A stretch of 64,000 nt of DNA. Source: Methylococcaceae bacterium (lineage in GTDB: Bacteria > Pseudomonadota > Gammaproteobacteria > Methylococcales > Methylomonadaceae). Location: assembly GCA_016715325.1 (NCBI GenBank), contig JADKAL010000014.1:620001-684000 (forward strand). The letters run 5' to 3'. The notes under the pieces are model-generated. The model was not told the origin of the DNA. It saw only the letters and a program-made list of their open reading frames with translations, and searched no databases. Positions 18,968 through 28,622 of this stretch are shown piece after piece; within the stretch, counting starts at the first letter, position 1, and every line of letters begins with the position of its first letter. Position numbers and translations under genes: made by a program.

Positions 18968-19639
18968 ATGATTAACAGCCATTACGCGCTTCAATCCTTC
19001 AAATCCGTCCAAACCGATTATAAAATCGATAAACGCAATGCGTATTACTTGGCCGGTCAAGCAGCCGCCATTTATTTCGGTAATAAGAAAAAGCAATTAC
19101 CTGCCGTCTTTTTTCAAATCTTCTCTAAATCCTCAACGAGTCTTGTAGATTCGTCTGGGTATAGTTCGTTACCCGTGAAAGCCTGTAATGCAAGATTAAT
19201 AGGAGGCCGTTTAATTCAAAATTTAACACTACCCTATGAAGAAGCGACTCGCTACTTCGACGGCAATCAGAGAGAACAATTTCTGAGTGCTTTCGAGGCT
19301 GATATTGCCAATTTGATGGTAGGCTCATTGGCTGCGGCAAAATATGTTTTCATGCATTATGACGAGAAATTTGCTGCCAACAGTCTTCACTTGGACACTT
19401 TATATTTGTACGGCGATCAACCGGATTTAGACTTGATTTCCGAATATATCGAATGCTTAATTCCAAATAAGACTGAGCAAGAGCAAAAATTGACCGAAAT
19501 ATTTTTAACGGCCTACCGTTTTGTAAATCTTGAGTCTAACTGGGATGCCATAACGACACTTGCCGATTTTATCGACAGTGTTTCTAAAGAGGTGATCAGT
19601 TGCGAGCAGATTATTGCCGTACTTGAATCTGTCGCTTAA
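18968..19639 (+). CDS. Hypothetical protein
   Basis: 223 residues, starting MINSHYALQSFKSVQTDYKI; a GAGG ribosome binding site lies just upstream. Mostly helical; segments such as YYLAGQAAAIYFGNKKKQLP and FEADIANLMVGSLAAAKYVF could be amphipathic helices. No signal peptide and no domain that I recognise. It is preceded by a strong terminator hairpin and followed, convergently, by yggS. Confidence 0.6.
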   Translation: MINSHYALQSFKSVQTDYKIDKRNAYYLAGQAAAIYFGNKKKQLPAVFFQIFSKSSTSLVDSSGYSSLPVKACNARLIGGRLIQNLTLPYEEATRYFDGNQREQFLSAFEADIANLMVGSLAAAKYVFMHYDEKFAANSLHLDTLYLYGDQPDLDLISEYIECLIPNKTEQEQKLTEIFLTAYRFVNLESNWDAITTLADFIDSVSKEVISCEQIIAVLESVA

Positions 19640-19678
19640 TGGTCTTCCTGACGTAAACGACGCGAAAATATAAGTTAA

Positions 19679-20353
19679 TCAGCTGCGTTTGCCGAATAAT
19701 GCAGTACCGACTCGAACGATTGTCGATCCTTCGACAATAGCCGCCTTTAAATCGTCCGTCATTCCGAATGAGAAGGTATCTAACGCCGGTTGATTAAGAT
19801 CATTCACCGCTTTAACAAGTGTCTTATAAGGTAAGCGCTGTAATTCGTATTCCTGTTGAGGAGCTGGAATTGCCATAACACCGCGCAGTTTTAATCGTGG
19901 TAATAAATAAATTTCGGAAGTTAATGCAGGTAATTCCACGAGGGAGACGCCCGATTTCGACGCTTCCTGACTGACATTGACTTGCAAGCAGATATTGAGC
20001 GGCGGCAAATCGTTCGGTCGTTGTTCGCTTAGTCGTTTGGCAATTCTTAAACTATCCACGCTATGCACCCAGTTGAAATGCCGCGCTATTAGCTTAGTCT
20101 TGTTGGATTGAATAGGCCCGATAAAATGCCAAGTTATATCGAATGCGCTTAATTGCTGCTGCTTTAACAGCGCTTCTTGGCAGTAATTTTCACCGAAATG
20201 ACGGAGTCCGGCCTGGTATGCGGCGGAAATGTCGGCAGCCGGTTTTGTTTTGCTGACGGCTAGCAACAGTACCGATTGCGGCATCCGATTACAAGTAACG
20301 CAATAAGCTGCGATGTCGTCGCCGACTGACTTTATGTTTTCAGAAATAGTCAT
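19679..20353 (-). CDS. yggS: YggS family pyridoxal-phosphate homeostasis protein
   Basis: 224 residues, normal length. PLP-binding lysine in LLLAVSKTKP (about residue 36), then HFGENYCQEALLK, WHFIGPIQSNK, WVHSVDS, CLQVNVSQEASKSG, LRGVMAIP and the phosphate-binding end FSFGMTDDLKAAI with STIVRVGTALFG. The family buffers PLP and affects amino-acid and keto-acid balance. It is divergent from pilT, the common gammaproteobacterial layout. Confidence 0.96.
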   Translation of the reverse strand: MTISENIKSVGDDIAAYCVTCNRMPQSVLLLAVSKTKPAADISAAYQAGLRHFGENYCQEALLKQQQLSAFDITWHFIGPIQSNKTKLIARHFNWVHSVDSLRIAKRLSEQRPNDLPPLNICLQVNVSQEASKSGVSLVELPALTSEIYLLPRLKLRGVMAIPAPQQEYELQRLPYKTLVKAVNDLNQPALDTFSFGMTDDLKAAIVEGSTIVRVGTALFGKRS

Positions 20354-20473
20354 TTCGATTCGCTTGAAGTGGAGTTAGCCGTTTATTAAACAATATCGCT
20401 TTAAAAAAGCGAAGACATGAACTATTGTTAGCGGATATTTTGTATCCTTTCATTCGTGTTACAGGAGTAAGCT

Positions 20474-21511
20474 GTGGATATCGCCGAATTGCTCGCATTT
20501 TCAGTTAAAAACAACGCGTCGGATTTGCATTTATCGGCGGGATTGCCGCCAATGATTAGGGTTGACGGCGACATTCGCCGGATAAATATTCCCGCACTCG
20601 AGCACAAAGAAGTTCATGCGTTGATTTACGATATTATGAACGATAAGCAACGTCGGGATTATGAAGAATTCCTCGAAACCGACTTTTCCTTCGAATTGCC
20701 GGGTGTCGCGCGATTCCGGGTTAACGCATTTAATCAAGAACGCGGCGCCGCAGGTGTATTCAGAACGATTCCATCCAAAGTTTTGTCATTGGAAGATTTG
20801 AAAGCCCCTAAGTTTTTTGCCGAACTCACCACCAAATCGCGCGGACTCATTCTGGTAACCGGGCCTACCGGTTCCGGTAAATCGACGACGTTAGCGGCCA
20901 TGATTAACCATATCAACACCAACGATTATGCGCATATTTTAACGGTTGAAGATCCGATCGAGTTTGTGCACGACAGTCAGAAGAGTTTAATTAACCAGCG
21001 GGAAGTTCACCGCGATACGCACGGTTTCAACGAAGCCTTACGGTCAGCTTTACGGGAGGATCCCGATATTATTCTGGTCGGTGAAATGCGAGATTTAGAG
21101 ACTATCCGCTTAGCTTTAACCGCAGCGGAAACCGGTCACTTAGTGTTCGGTACGTTGCATACCACATCGGCGGCAAAAACTATCGACCGTATTATCGACG
21201 TTTTTCCGGCTGCCGAAAAAGACATGATCCGATCTATGTTATCGGAATCCTTACAAGCCGTAATTTCGCAAACCTTGCTGAAAAAAGTCGGCGGCGGTCG
21301 GATTGCGGCGCATGAAATCATGGTGGGTACTCCAGCGATCAGAAACTTAATCCGCGAAGCCAAGGTGGCGCAAATGTATTCGGCGATACAAACCGGGCGA
21401 AAGGAAGGGATGCAAACACTGGATCAGAACTTGAAAGAAATGGTCGATCAAGGTTTTATAGCTTCCAAGATGGCGATGAGTAAAGCGGTTAATAAAGATA
21501 TGTTCCGTTAA
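20474..21511 (+). CDS. pilT: Type IV pilus retraction ATPase PilT
   Basis: 345 residues, GTG start at 20474 with AGGAG about 7 bases upstream. PilT is the hexameric cytoplasmic ATPase that powers pilus retraction and twitching. Walker A GPTGSGKST near residue 131, Asp and His boxes (ILTVEDPIEF; TAAETGHLVFGTLHT), and the retraction-specific AIRNLIREAKVAQM motif in the C-terminal domain are present. pilU follows after 12 bases, so the two are co-transcribed. Confidence 0.98.
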   Translation: MDIAELLAFSVKNNASDLHLSAGLPPMIRVDGDIRRINIPALEHKEVHALIYDIMNDKQRRDYEEFLETDFSFELPGVARFRVNAFNQERGAAGVFRTIPSKVLSLEDLKAPKFFAELTTKSRGLILVTGPTGSGKSTTLAAMINHINTNDYAHILTVEDPIEFVHDSQKSLINQREVHRDTHGFNEALRSALREDPDIILVGEMRDLETIRLALTAAETGHLVFGTLHTTSAAKTIDRIIDVFPAAEKDMIRSMLSESLQAVISQTLLKKVGGGRIAAHEIMVGTPAIRNLIREAKVAQMYSAIQTGRKEGMQTLDQNLKEMVDQGFIASKMAMSKAVNKDMFR

Positions 21512-21523
21512 CGGAGAATACCG

Positions 21524-22636
21524 ATGGATTTTAAAGCCTTATTAGAATTAATGGTAAAGCGCAGAGCGTCCGATCTGTTCATAACAGCGGGAAGAGCGCC
21601 CAGCATGAAAATCGACGGTACGATGGTCGAGGTGTCTAAAACCATATTAACCGCCGAGCAGTCCCACATGATCGTGCTCAGTATCATGGACCAACGGCAA
21701 AAGGGCGAGTTTGAAAACACCAAAGAATGCCAGTTTGCTATCGGTTATCCTAATTTAGGCCGCTTTAGGGTCAGTGCGTTTACCCAGCGCGACGCTTCGG
21801 GCATGGTCCTAAGACGAATCGAGAACCAGATTCCCGATGCCGACTCCTTGCATTTACCGCCGATTCTGAAAGACTTGATTATGGAAAAACGGGGGTTAGT
21901 CATTTTCGTCGGAGCGACGGGTACCGGTAAATCGACTTCGCTTGCCGCGTTAATCAAGCATAGAAATCAAAATAGCAGCGGTCATATTATTACAATCGAA
22001 GATCCGATCGAGTTTCAGCATCCGCATTTAGGCTGCATTATTACTCAGCGGGAAGTCGGGTTGGATACGGAGTCTTACGAGGTTGCACTAAAAAACACCT
22101 TACGGCAAGCGCCGGACGTGATTCTAATCGGGGAAATCAGAACGCGAGAAACAATGCAAAATGCCATTACCTTTGCCGAAACCGGACATTTGTGTTTGTC
22201 GACCTTGCATGCCAATAATGCCAATCAGGCGCTCGACCGAATTTTGCACTTCTTTCCCGATGAAATGCACGAGCAACTGCACATGGATTTATCGCTGAAT
22301 TTAAAGGGTATTGTCGCGCAACAATTGATCAAACGCGCGGACGGAAAAGGCCGCTATCCCGCTGTGGAAATTCTGTTGAATACGCCGTTGGCCAAAGATT
22401 ATATCCGTAAAGGGGAAATTACTAAGCTGAAAGAGCTGATGAAAACATCCCGAGAACAAGGGATGCAAACATTCGATCAAGCACTTTACGATCTGTACGT
22501 GGCGGGTAAAATCAGTTACGAGGATGCATTGAATTCAGCAGATTCCAGAAACGAAGTGCGCTTGATGATTAAACTTGGTACCCAAATCGGGGATTTCGGC
22601 AACGACGATATGATTTTGACCGAAACGGAAAACTGA
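21524..22636 (+). CDS. pilU: Accessory pilus retraction ATPase PilU
   Basis: 370 residues. PilT paralogue that works with PilT to give stronger retraction. N-terminal MVKRRASDLFITAGRAPSMK, Walker A GATGTGKST, IITIEDPIEFQHPHLGCII, LIGEIRTRETMQNAITFAET and GHLCLSTLHANNANQ mark PilU. It directly follows pilT. The pair shows that the organism makes type IV pili, of interest given the Pil-Chp-like sensory genes downstream. Confidence 0.97.
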   Translation: MDFKALLELMVKRRASDLFITAGRAPSMKIDGTMVEVSKTILTAEQSHMIVLSIMDQRQKGEFENTKECQFAIGYPNLGRFRVSAFTQRDASGMVLRRIENQIPDADSLHLPPILKDLIMEKRGLVIFVGATGTGKSTSLAALIKHRNQNSSGHIITIEDPIEFQHPHLGCIITQREVGLDTESYEVALKNTLRQAPDVILIGEIRTRETMQNAITFAETGHLCLSTLHANNANQALDRILHFFPDEMHEQLHMDLSLNLKGIVAQQLIKRADGKGRYPAVEILLNTPLAKDYIRKGEITKLKELMKTSREQGMQTFDQALYDLYVAGKISYEDALNSADSRNEVRLMIKLGTQIGDFGNDDMILTETEN

Positions 22637-22667
22637 AACCGGAAAACCGTGTTTTCTGAGGAAACCT

Positions 22668-22718
22668 ATGGCTAAAATCCGTTTGTTTATGGGTAAGTGG
22701 GAGGAGCGGCAAGCTTAG
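22668..22718 (+). CDS. Very short open frame downstream of pilU
   Basis: A 16-residue frame (MAKIRLFMGKWEERQA) with a GAGGAAA element just upstream. It could be a tiny gene, a decayed gene start, or chance. Nothing else supports it, so the call is weak. Confidence 0.2.
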   Translation: MAKIRLFMGKWEERQA

Positions 22719-22843
22719 GTTTGTCACTCCAAAATAGAACTACCTCATTATAATTGGCTATATAAGTTCAGTAAAAAAGCGCGTGCTTTACCCGCTACCT
22801 GTTTCTTTAATCGAATCGGCAAGCGGATTTTCTTTTTTAAACC

Positions 22844-23320
22844 TTAGTTGCCGGTTAATTCCCGCAGTTTTTCTAAAACTTGCTCACTGTGGCCTTTCAC
22901 ACTTACTTTACGCCACTCGTGAACCAAAATCCCTTGCGGGTCGATTAAAAAGGTGCTGCGTTCAATGCCTCGAACTTGTTTTCCGTACATGTTTTTCATT
23001 TTGATAACATCGAACAGCGAGCACAGGGTTTCGTCGGCATCTGAAATCAGGTCGAAGGGAAATTCCTGTTTACATTTGAAGTTTTCATGAGATTTCAAAC
23101 TGTCCCTGGAAACGCCTAGGATAACAGCGTTCGAATCGTTAAATTTTTCGATGTTATCCCGGAAATTTTGACCTTCCTGAGTGCACCCGGGCGTGCTGTC
23201 CTTGGGGTAAAAATATAAAACCGCATATTTACCGCGATAATCACTTAGGTTAATTGTCTTGCCACCTGTCGAGGGGGCTGAAAAGTCAGGTACGGCGTTG
23301 TTGAGGGTAAGTTGAGACAT
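22844..23320 (-). CDS. bcp: Thioredoxin-dependent peroxiredoxin, Bcp/PrxQ type
   Basis: 158 residues. Peroxidatic Cys is in FYPKDSTPGCTQEGQNFRD; the usual PrxQ second Cys five residues on is replaced (CTQEGQ), so this is a 1-Cys type or resolves elsewhere, e.g. at KCKQEFPF. RSTFLIDPQGILVHEW and the C-terminal KVSVKGHSEQVLEKLREL fit the family. It removes hydrogen and organic peroxides in the cytoplasm. Eight bases after the gcvR-like gene, probably one transcript; gcvR-bcp is a common pair. Confidence 0.95.
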   Translation of the reverse strand: MSQLTLNNAVPDFSAPSTGGKTINLSDYRGKYAVLYFYPKDSTPGCTQEGQNFRDNIEKFNDSNAVILGVSRDSLKSHENFKCKQEFPFDLISDADETLCSLFDVIKMKNMYGKQVRGIERSTFLIDPQGILVHEWRKVSVKGHSEQVLEKLRELTGN

Positions 23321-23328
23321 CGTTAAGT

Positions 23329-23853
23329 CTACCTCTTTATCGGTTCAAGAATGGCGTCGACATTCAAATGATCGCAAAAATCCAAAAATTCTTCACGTAG
23401 CGACAATAGATGGATTTGCGGCGGCACCAGAATGACGAATTTTGTCGAGAATACCGGTGTAAGCGCATAAGGCGCCTGATATGAACTGCCGGTAATTTCT
23501 TCGATTTCAATATGATGTTCCATCAAAAACGAGGTAATGGCCTCGATTATATTTTCCTTATCCAGGGATATGGTTTCCAAGGTATAGGGAACGGATTCCT
23601 TTCCTTTTTCTTTAGGTTCGGTACGAAGCGTGGAGATTTTTATCTCAACCCGTTTTTGAAGCAATTCCAAAGCGCTTTCTAATTTGGCTATTTGGTTCCA
23701 ATTACCTTGAATAAGCAAGTAACTGGCTGTCGATTGACCGAGCCTGGACGATCTTATTTCCTGGACATTGCATTTGCAGTCGCGGATTACAGGCAATATT
23801 TCAGCAATAAAATGAGTATTTAGATTACCTAGCGCAGTGATGGACAGTTGCAT
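23329..23853 (-). CDS. GcvR-like ACT-domain regulator
   Basis: 174 residues with two ACT-like halves: ITALGNLNTHFIAEILPVIR at the N-terminus and LETISLDKENIIEAITSFLM in the middle. GcvR represses the glycine cleavage operon in E. coli by binding GcvA. No gcv gene is in the window, so the target is unknown. Upstream of and nearly touching bcp, an arrangement widespread in gammaproteobacteria. Confidence 0.8.
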   Translation of the reverse strand: MQLSITALGNLNTHFIAEILPVIRDCKCNVQEIRSSRLGQSTASYLLIQGNWNQIAKLESALELLQKRVEIKISTLRTEPKEKGKESVPYTLETISLDKENIIEAITSFLMEHHIEIEEITGSSYQAPYALTPVFSTKFVILVPPQIHLLSLREEFLDFCDHLNVDAILEPIKR

Positions 23854-24211
23854 AGTTTTTGAAGTTGTTTTTTTAAGATTCTAACATCAATCATGACAAA
23901 CTCGATTATCGGAATTGGAATTTTAAAGGTCTTTAGTTATCAATACTTAATTGTACAATGCTGAATAGCGTCCAGGTCTGTTTACCAGGGTTAAAGCTGT
24001 ATGACCGGCAAGACAATAAAATTGCATAACAGCGTTAAGGTAAATAGAGCTTAACGTTTTGAAGTTGTTCAATAGTGTAGGGAGAGCATTTCGAAACTTA
24101 TACAAATCGCTTAAACTAACCGTTAAGAATTAGTTGTGTAATTTACCCGGCTCAGCAAGGACCGGTTAAAATTATAAATTTTTAACGATCAATAGCAGAC
24201 TAAAGGAAAAA
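23854..24211. other. Intergenic region
   Basis: 358 AT-rich bases between the divergently read gcvR-like gene and the hypothetical gene at 24212. No clear promoter pair, hairpin or small frame stands out. AAGGA precedes the start at 24212. Confidence 0.4.
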
Positions 24212-24604
24212 ATGAGTTTCAAAATCAGCTTGGTAAAAATGGCGATTAACTGGACGCCGAAAATGATGGTGATGTGGGTAGCCAATATCATTCTGAAAGG
24301 GATTGCAGAATTAAGCGATTACAGTTTCGATCTGGATGCGCGCAAAGTTTACGTGCAAACGACGCTTTACGGTGAAATTGACCCGATCGAAGTTTGGTTG
24401 GACGGTTTTGCGATTATTAGCGAAGAGAAAAGCAAATATTTAATTCTCGAACAAGGTACGTCGAACAAACCTTGGCTCACCAATATTTTCTCTAAAATTG
24501 CCGGAAAACCCTGGAAGATTCCTGCCATGCCTCAGTTTGCAGCGCATATCGATTTTATTGCTGAGTTGTTAAAAGCTGAAAATGCTCCTGAACAGCTAGA
24601 TTGA
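24212..24604 (+). CDS. Hypothetical protein
   Basis: 130 residues with an AAGGA ribosome binding site 6 bases upstream. N-terminal amphipathic helix (MSFKISLVKMAINWTPKMMV) and then a mixed domain with LDARKVYVQTTLYGEIDPIE and VWLDGFAIISEE. No signal peptide in the usual form; no family recognised. Isolated on both sides. Confidence 0.6.
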   Translation: MSFKISLVKMAINWTPKMMVMWVANIILKGIAELSDYSFDLDARKVYVQTTLYGEIDPIEVWLDGFAIISEEKSKYLILEQGTSNKPWLTNIFSKIAGKPWKIPAMPQFAAHIDFIAELLKAENAPEQLD

Positions 24605-25326
24605 CAGCCCTGCACGGTTTTGAATTTAAAAAAAATATGAGTTGTGAGAGCTTAAGCATTGGTAGCATCGGAATGGAGTCTCGATGTATTAATTATTTTA
24701 CATCCCTGGCTTACAGTAAATGGCTAACGCTAGGGTGTTTAAATTCATCGGGCAGCATGTTGCCTAGTTTTTCTTTAAAGCGATTTCTTTTGGGTTATAG
24801 ACAATAATCTAATACAGTCTAATTCAATCTTAAAATGGCTTCTCGTTTAACAGACCAGGCCAGTCCTTAAATTGTCCGGCATTTATTTCGTAACCGAAAA
24901 TAGATCTGTTACACCTTACCTTGCCTTACGAAATTCCCTTTTTGCCGGATTTATTTCTGCGCTTTCAACTATTTTGAGCGCCCGTAAAAGTTTTGTTAAA
25001 TATTTCTCTTATTCAATAGATTAGAACTGATTTCTAATCTTGGCTTTTACATAGCGTCATTTTGGAATAGGATTTTGTGACTGCATTCTCACTAAAATAA
25101 AACACAAATAGGCAATTCCATACTATATTTCAGTTGTGACAAATTTGTTTAAAAAGTTATTAAATAGACGGATGACAGGCTTTGAATAAAATGGTTTAGA
25201 GACTCTAAATCGTTGATAGGTTTCGAGCGAAACTCTAAAAATGCGAAGTCGAATTATCCTGAGTCACACGGTTTAAATTGACTGAAAATTAATCTAATTT
25301 TCATACTGATGATTATAGGTGTAAAG
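24605..25326. other. Long gene-poor AT-rich region
   Basis: 722 bases between a hypothetical gene and the chemosensory cluster. Open frames here are short and have no ribosome binding site or protein-like composition. I see no tRNA, CRISPR repeat or clear terminator. It may hold the promoter of the receiver gene at 25327. Confidence 0.5.
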
Positions 25327-25785
25327 ATGGAAATTGAAAAAATGAAATTTGTGGAAATGAATCCCTTCCACTTTTTTATTCACGATTATCGGATTTTAAT
25401 TGTAGACGATTATCTTCCGTTTCAGCAGTTATTGGCCTCTAGCATTAGTACATTGAAGCAAATAGAAGAAGTTGATTTTGCCAATAACGGTTTAGCGGCA
25501 ATAGAAAAGGCAAAAATTAAGCTTTACGACCTTATTTTTCTTGATGTCGATATGCCTGAGATGGACGGTTATGAAACGTGTAATCTTTTACGGGATATTC
25601 CTGCTTACAAAAATACACCCATCATTATGGTCTCAGGAAATGACTCTCCTTTCGACGAGGTAAAAGGAATAATTTCCGGTTGCACGACTTACGTAACAAA
25701 ACCCATTCAACAGGAGCCGTTTCTAAAATTATGTAGTCGCGTTTTCAATTGGTTGGAGTTCCAAAAAAACATGATTTCTAATTAA
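25327..25785 (+). CDS. Stand-alone CheY-like receiver protein
   Basis: 152 residues from the ATG at 25327 (AGGTG a few bases upstream). One receiver domain: acidic pair IVDDY near residue 31, phospho-acceptor Asp in LIFLDVDMPEMDGYET, Thr/Ser in IIMVSGND and Lys in YVTKPIQQE. It is closely related to the receiver at the end of the protein encoded at 30701 (shared KLYDLIFLDV, TPIIMVSG, DEVKG, GCTTY, TKP, QQE). First gene of the sensory cluster. The phosphodonor is presumably the CheA at 33052. Confidence 0.85.
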   Translation: MEIEKMKFVEMNPFHFFIHDYRILIVDDYLPFQQLLASSISTLKQIEEVDFANNGLAAIEKAKIKLYDLIFLDVDMPEMDGYETCNLLRDIPAYKNTPIIMVSGNDSPFDEVKGIISGCTTYVTKPIQQEPFLKLCSRVFNWLEFQKNMISN

Positions 25786-25908
25786 TAGCGCATCGGCGGC
25801 TAACTCCGCAGATAGGCATTCGTTGCCGAAAAGAGATGCGAATGCATAATGGCAACGAGAAATATTTCTATGAAAACAATTTGTTTTAAATAAATAAGGG
25901 AATGTTTA

Positions 25909-26358
25909 ATGATTGTGCGTAACGACAATGAATCGACAAACCAGTCGCAAATAAAACGGTTTTTTTCGGATCAAAATACAGCAGGCTTTTACGAATGGCA
26001 CAATTGGTCTGCCGAAAAAGGTTTAGAAAGGCTGGTATTCCAGGTTTCCAGGAATCCGAAACGATTACAAGCGCATTTGGAACGTATCTATTATTGTTTT
26101 CAAGAACATCTGGACGAGCAATTACTCGGTGCGCTTATCGATTTGTTGATTGTGTTGAATAATACGGGCTTGGCGCTTGGGAAACGAATGGTGTTCGGTT
26201 CAAAGGCTAGATTAAAGGAAAATCAGCTTTATTTACTGGAAAACTATTTAGCTAATGCGTCTGTTAACAGTGATTCCTTACCCGTCAACCGTTATTCCAT
26301 ATTTGCTAAAGGCTTACTGTCAAATAAGGTAATGGTGAGCGTTGGTTCAGCAGGTTAG
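25909..26358 (+). CDS. Hypothetical protein of the chemosensory cluster
   Basis: 149 residues, ATG at 25909. Helical, with NWSAEKGLERLVFQVSRNPK, LQAHLERIYYCFQEHLDEQL and LGALIDLLIVLNNTGLALGK. No recognised domain and no signal peptide. It lies between the first receiver and the proteins with the shared N-terminal domain, on the same strand, which suggests a part in the same pathway. Confidence 0.55.
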   Translation: MIVRNDNESTNQSQIKRFFSDQNTAGFYEWHNWSAEKGLERLVFQVSRNPKRLQAHLERIYYCFQEHLDEQLLGALIDLLIVLNNTGLALGKRMVFGSKARLKENQLYLLENYLANASVNSDSLPVNRYSIFAKGLLSNKVMVSVGSAG

Positions 26359-26562
26359 CAAGTCTACTTATGATTCGTACTTATTCCGGCAATTTAATTG
26401 AGATTACTCGGCTTGACAAAAAATTGTTTAAATAAATCGTATTGCCGCTCAATCGATTCGTCAGCAACCTAACGATTTATTTCAAGATTGGGGACGTCAT
26501 CCCTGAAATGACGGTCTCGTTCAGCAAACCGAATAAGCGTACTGGTTTAATTAAAATTAAAA

Positions 26563-27084
26563 ATGAAAGAAAGTAACAAGCCACTGACAGTTGCATTGCG
26601 CGGGATGGATAGCCGCACCGTTAAGACGATGAAGTTGTTTTTATTCGGGCCCTGTGATCGCGTTGCAGAGGTCGTCACCAACCCGGAAGAGGCCGAAATA
26701 GATATTTTTGATGCCGATATACCGTCTTCAAAAAAAATCTTGGATCAATTTACGAGCGAACAGTTTTCAAAGCCTTTTATTGTTTTATCTGTCATGGAGT
26801 ATGAACATGAAAAAGCATTATTCGTAAAAAAACCGCTTAATACGGATAGTATGCTGAAGGTGATGGCGATTGCAAAAAAGCAACTCATTGAGATAGAAAA
26901 AAGTAACGCGAGAAAAGCAAAGTTTGAACAGATTATCGAAGTTGTAAAAGATGATGTCGCTGAGAGTGATGTAGAAAAAAATAACAATATTAATTCCAGC
27001 TTGAGCGGCGAATTGATTAATAAGTACATTGACCCGAAAGTAGCCGATGTTTTAAAAGAAGTTGACGATTGGTTTGATTTTTAA
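26563..27084 (+). CDS. Protein with the cluster-specific N-terminal domain (short form)
   Basis: 173 residues. The first ~105 residues (LTVALRGMDSRTVKTMKLFL, AEIDIFDADIPSSKK, KPFIVLSVMEY, VKKPLNTDSMLKVMAIAKKQ) match the start of the next protein residue by residue in many places. Alternating hydrophobic strands and helices, and KKPL where a receiver has its conserved Lys, suggest a degenerate receiver fold without the acidic phospho site. The tail is acidic and helical (INKYIDPKVADVLKEVDDWF). No known family recognised. Confidence 0.6.
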   Translation: MKESNKPLTVALRGMDSRTVKTMKLFLFGPCDRVAEVVTNPEEAEIDIFDADIPSSKKILDQFTSEQFSKPFIVLSVMEYEHEKALFVKKPLNTDSMLKVMAIAKKQLIEIEKSNARKAKFEQIIEVVKDDVAESDVEKNNNINSSLSGELINKYIDPKVADVLKEVDDWFDF

Positions 27085-27227
27085 ATTTAACCAAAGAAAG
27101 AAAATGTCGTTTTTATGTACTATCTTTATTTTATAAACTGATGTGAATGATGTTTAACGTTTTCGAAAATCTAATAGTATGTCGTACTTTGTTAATGCCT
27201 TATTTTATACAACAAAGTTGATGAATC

Positions 27228-28589
27228 ATGACCAATAGAAGTGAATCATTGAGTGTTGCTTTGCATGGCATGGATTCACGTTCGATTAAAACAATGACAT
27301 TGTTCTTGGAAAGGCTTTGCCGCAATGCCGCTGTTGTCGCACTGAATGAGCAAGACGCGCAAATCGATATTTTCGATAATGATTCTACAGTTTCAAAAAA
27401 TTTATTAGCGACGCATTTACAAGGCGTTATACAAAAACCTGTCATCGTTTTGTCTTTGCAAGGATTTGAGTATAAAGATGTCATAAGCCTTGCAAAACCC
27501 CTAAAAAAGCCGGACGATATGCTGGCCGCGTTAAAACAAATAAAAAAACGATTGGATAAACAATCGTTAAGAAAATCGGGCGATAAAACGCTTGTGAAGC
27601 CGCTGGTTCCAAGAAAAAAGGAGGAAGTTGTATCGATTATTGAAAAAAACGAACCGGTTTCGCTGCCTATTGTTCAAAATGTGACTGAGGAGCTTCGGGA
27701 GCAAATAATTGAAGAAGAGTCGCATGAACAAATAATAGAACAGAAACCATGCGTTCAAATCGATGAAATAATTGAACTAGAAAGCAATACGTTAAGATCG
27801 TTTGTTTACGATGAGGACGAAAGTAAAAAAATAGCGAAGCATCAAACTGCGATGCTATTGGATGAAAACGTTTTTAATCAATACATCGGTACTGTCGACG
27901 ATGTAGATGTCAATGATCCTAGTCAATTTGAAAACGCTCATTACGATCCGGCTGCATATTATCAGGGAGTGGTTCAGAACGCGATCAATACTTGTAAAAA
28001 GAAAAACCAAAATTTTTTACTGGAGACGCATTGGAATTTACTCTTCTTAAAGCCGCGGACTGAAGAAGTATTGTTTGATAAAAGTTATGAAGAACTAAAA
28101 CTTTTTGCAGGAATTCGGCTTAAAAATAATTACAAAAAAAAATCGGTAAGCTTTTTGCTCAACCCTTTCGTTTCCGACACGATAAATATCGGCAATGCTT
28201 TAAACCGGTTTGAAAGTATGGAAACTTTTATGTGGAAGCTGGCTTGCTGGACGTCTATGGGACGTTATCCGAAGGGTATCGATTACAGAAAGCCCGTTTA
28301 TTTAAAACACTGGCCCAATTTTACCCGGTTACTAATTACGCCTCATGCTCTTAGAATTGCCGCCATGCTTGTCTTAAATCCGAGCACGATGGGCAATATA
28401 GCACAAGCGCTCAAAATTAAACCGCAGTATGTCTTTGTTTTTATAAGTGCAGCTTATGCGATTGGCCTAGCCGGTCAAGGAGCGAGGTTCTCGAGTAGTC
28501 TCGTCTCTGCACTGACCAAGAAAAGAAGTTTGAACGAAGTGTTATTGTTAGAAACTCTCATGGAGAAATTACATGGCGGTTCAAGTTAA
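27228..28589 (+). CDS. Protein with the cluster-specific N-terminal domain and a C-terminal helical domain
   Basis: 453 residues. Residues 7-110 repeat the domain of the preceding gene (LSVALHGMDSRSIKTMTLFL, QIDIFDND, KPVIVLSLQGFE, AKPLKKPDDMLAALKQIKKR). A charged low-complexity linker follows (~110-190, Glu/Lys-rich). The C-terminal ~240 residues are conserved-looking and helical, ending PHALRIAAMLVLNPSTMGNI and FVFISAAYAIGLAGQG, which could pair with a GTPase or a roadblock protein. The next gene, 33 bases on, encodes the GTPase. Function unknown; scaffold or effector is inference. Confidence 0.6.
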   Translation: MTNRSESLSVALHGMDSRSIKTMTLFLERLCRNAAVVALNEQDAQIDIFDNDSTVSKNLLATHLQGVIQKPVIVLSLQGFEYKDVISLAKPLKKPDDMLAALKQIKKRLDKQSLRKSGDKTLVKPLVPRKKEEVVSIIEKNEPVSLPIVQNVTEELREQIIEEESHEQIIEQKPCVQIDEIIELESNTLRSFVYDEDESKKIAKHQTAMLLDENVFNQYIGTVDDVDVNDPSQFENAHYDPAAYYQGVVQNAINTCKKKNQNFLLETHWNLLFLKPRTEEVLFDKSYEELKLFAGIRLKNNYKKKSVSFLLNPFVSDTINIGNALNRFESMETFMWKLACWTSMGRYPKGIDYRKPVYLKHWPNFTRLLITPHALRIAAMLVLNPSTMGNIAQALKIKPQYVFVFISAAYAIGLAGQGARFSSSLVSALTKKRSLNEVLLLETLMEKLHGGSS

Positions 28590-28622
28590 TGGATTTTTAG
28601 CCTATCCTTAGGAATATATTTA

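Noticed and set aside
24601..24807. A 68-codon frame after the hypothetical gene at 24212
   Set aside because: Starts within the stop region of the previous gene, has no ribosome binding site and no recognisable pattern.
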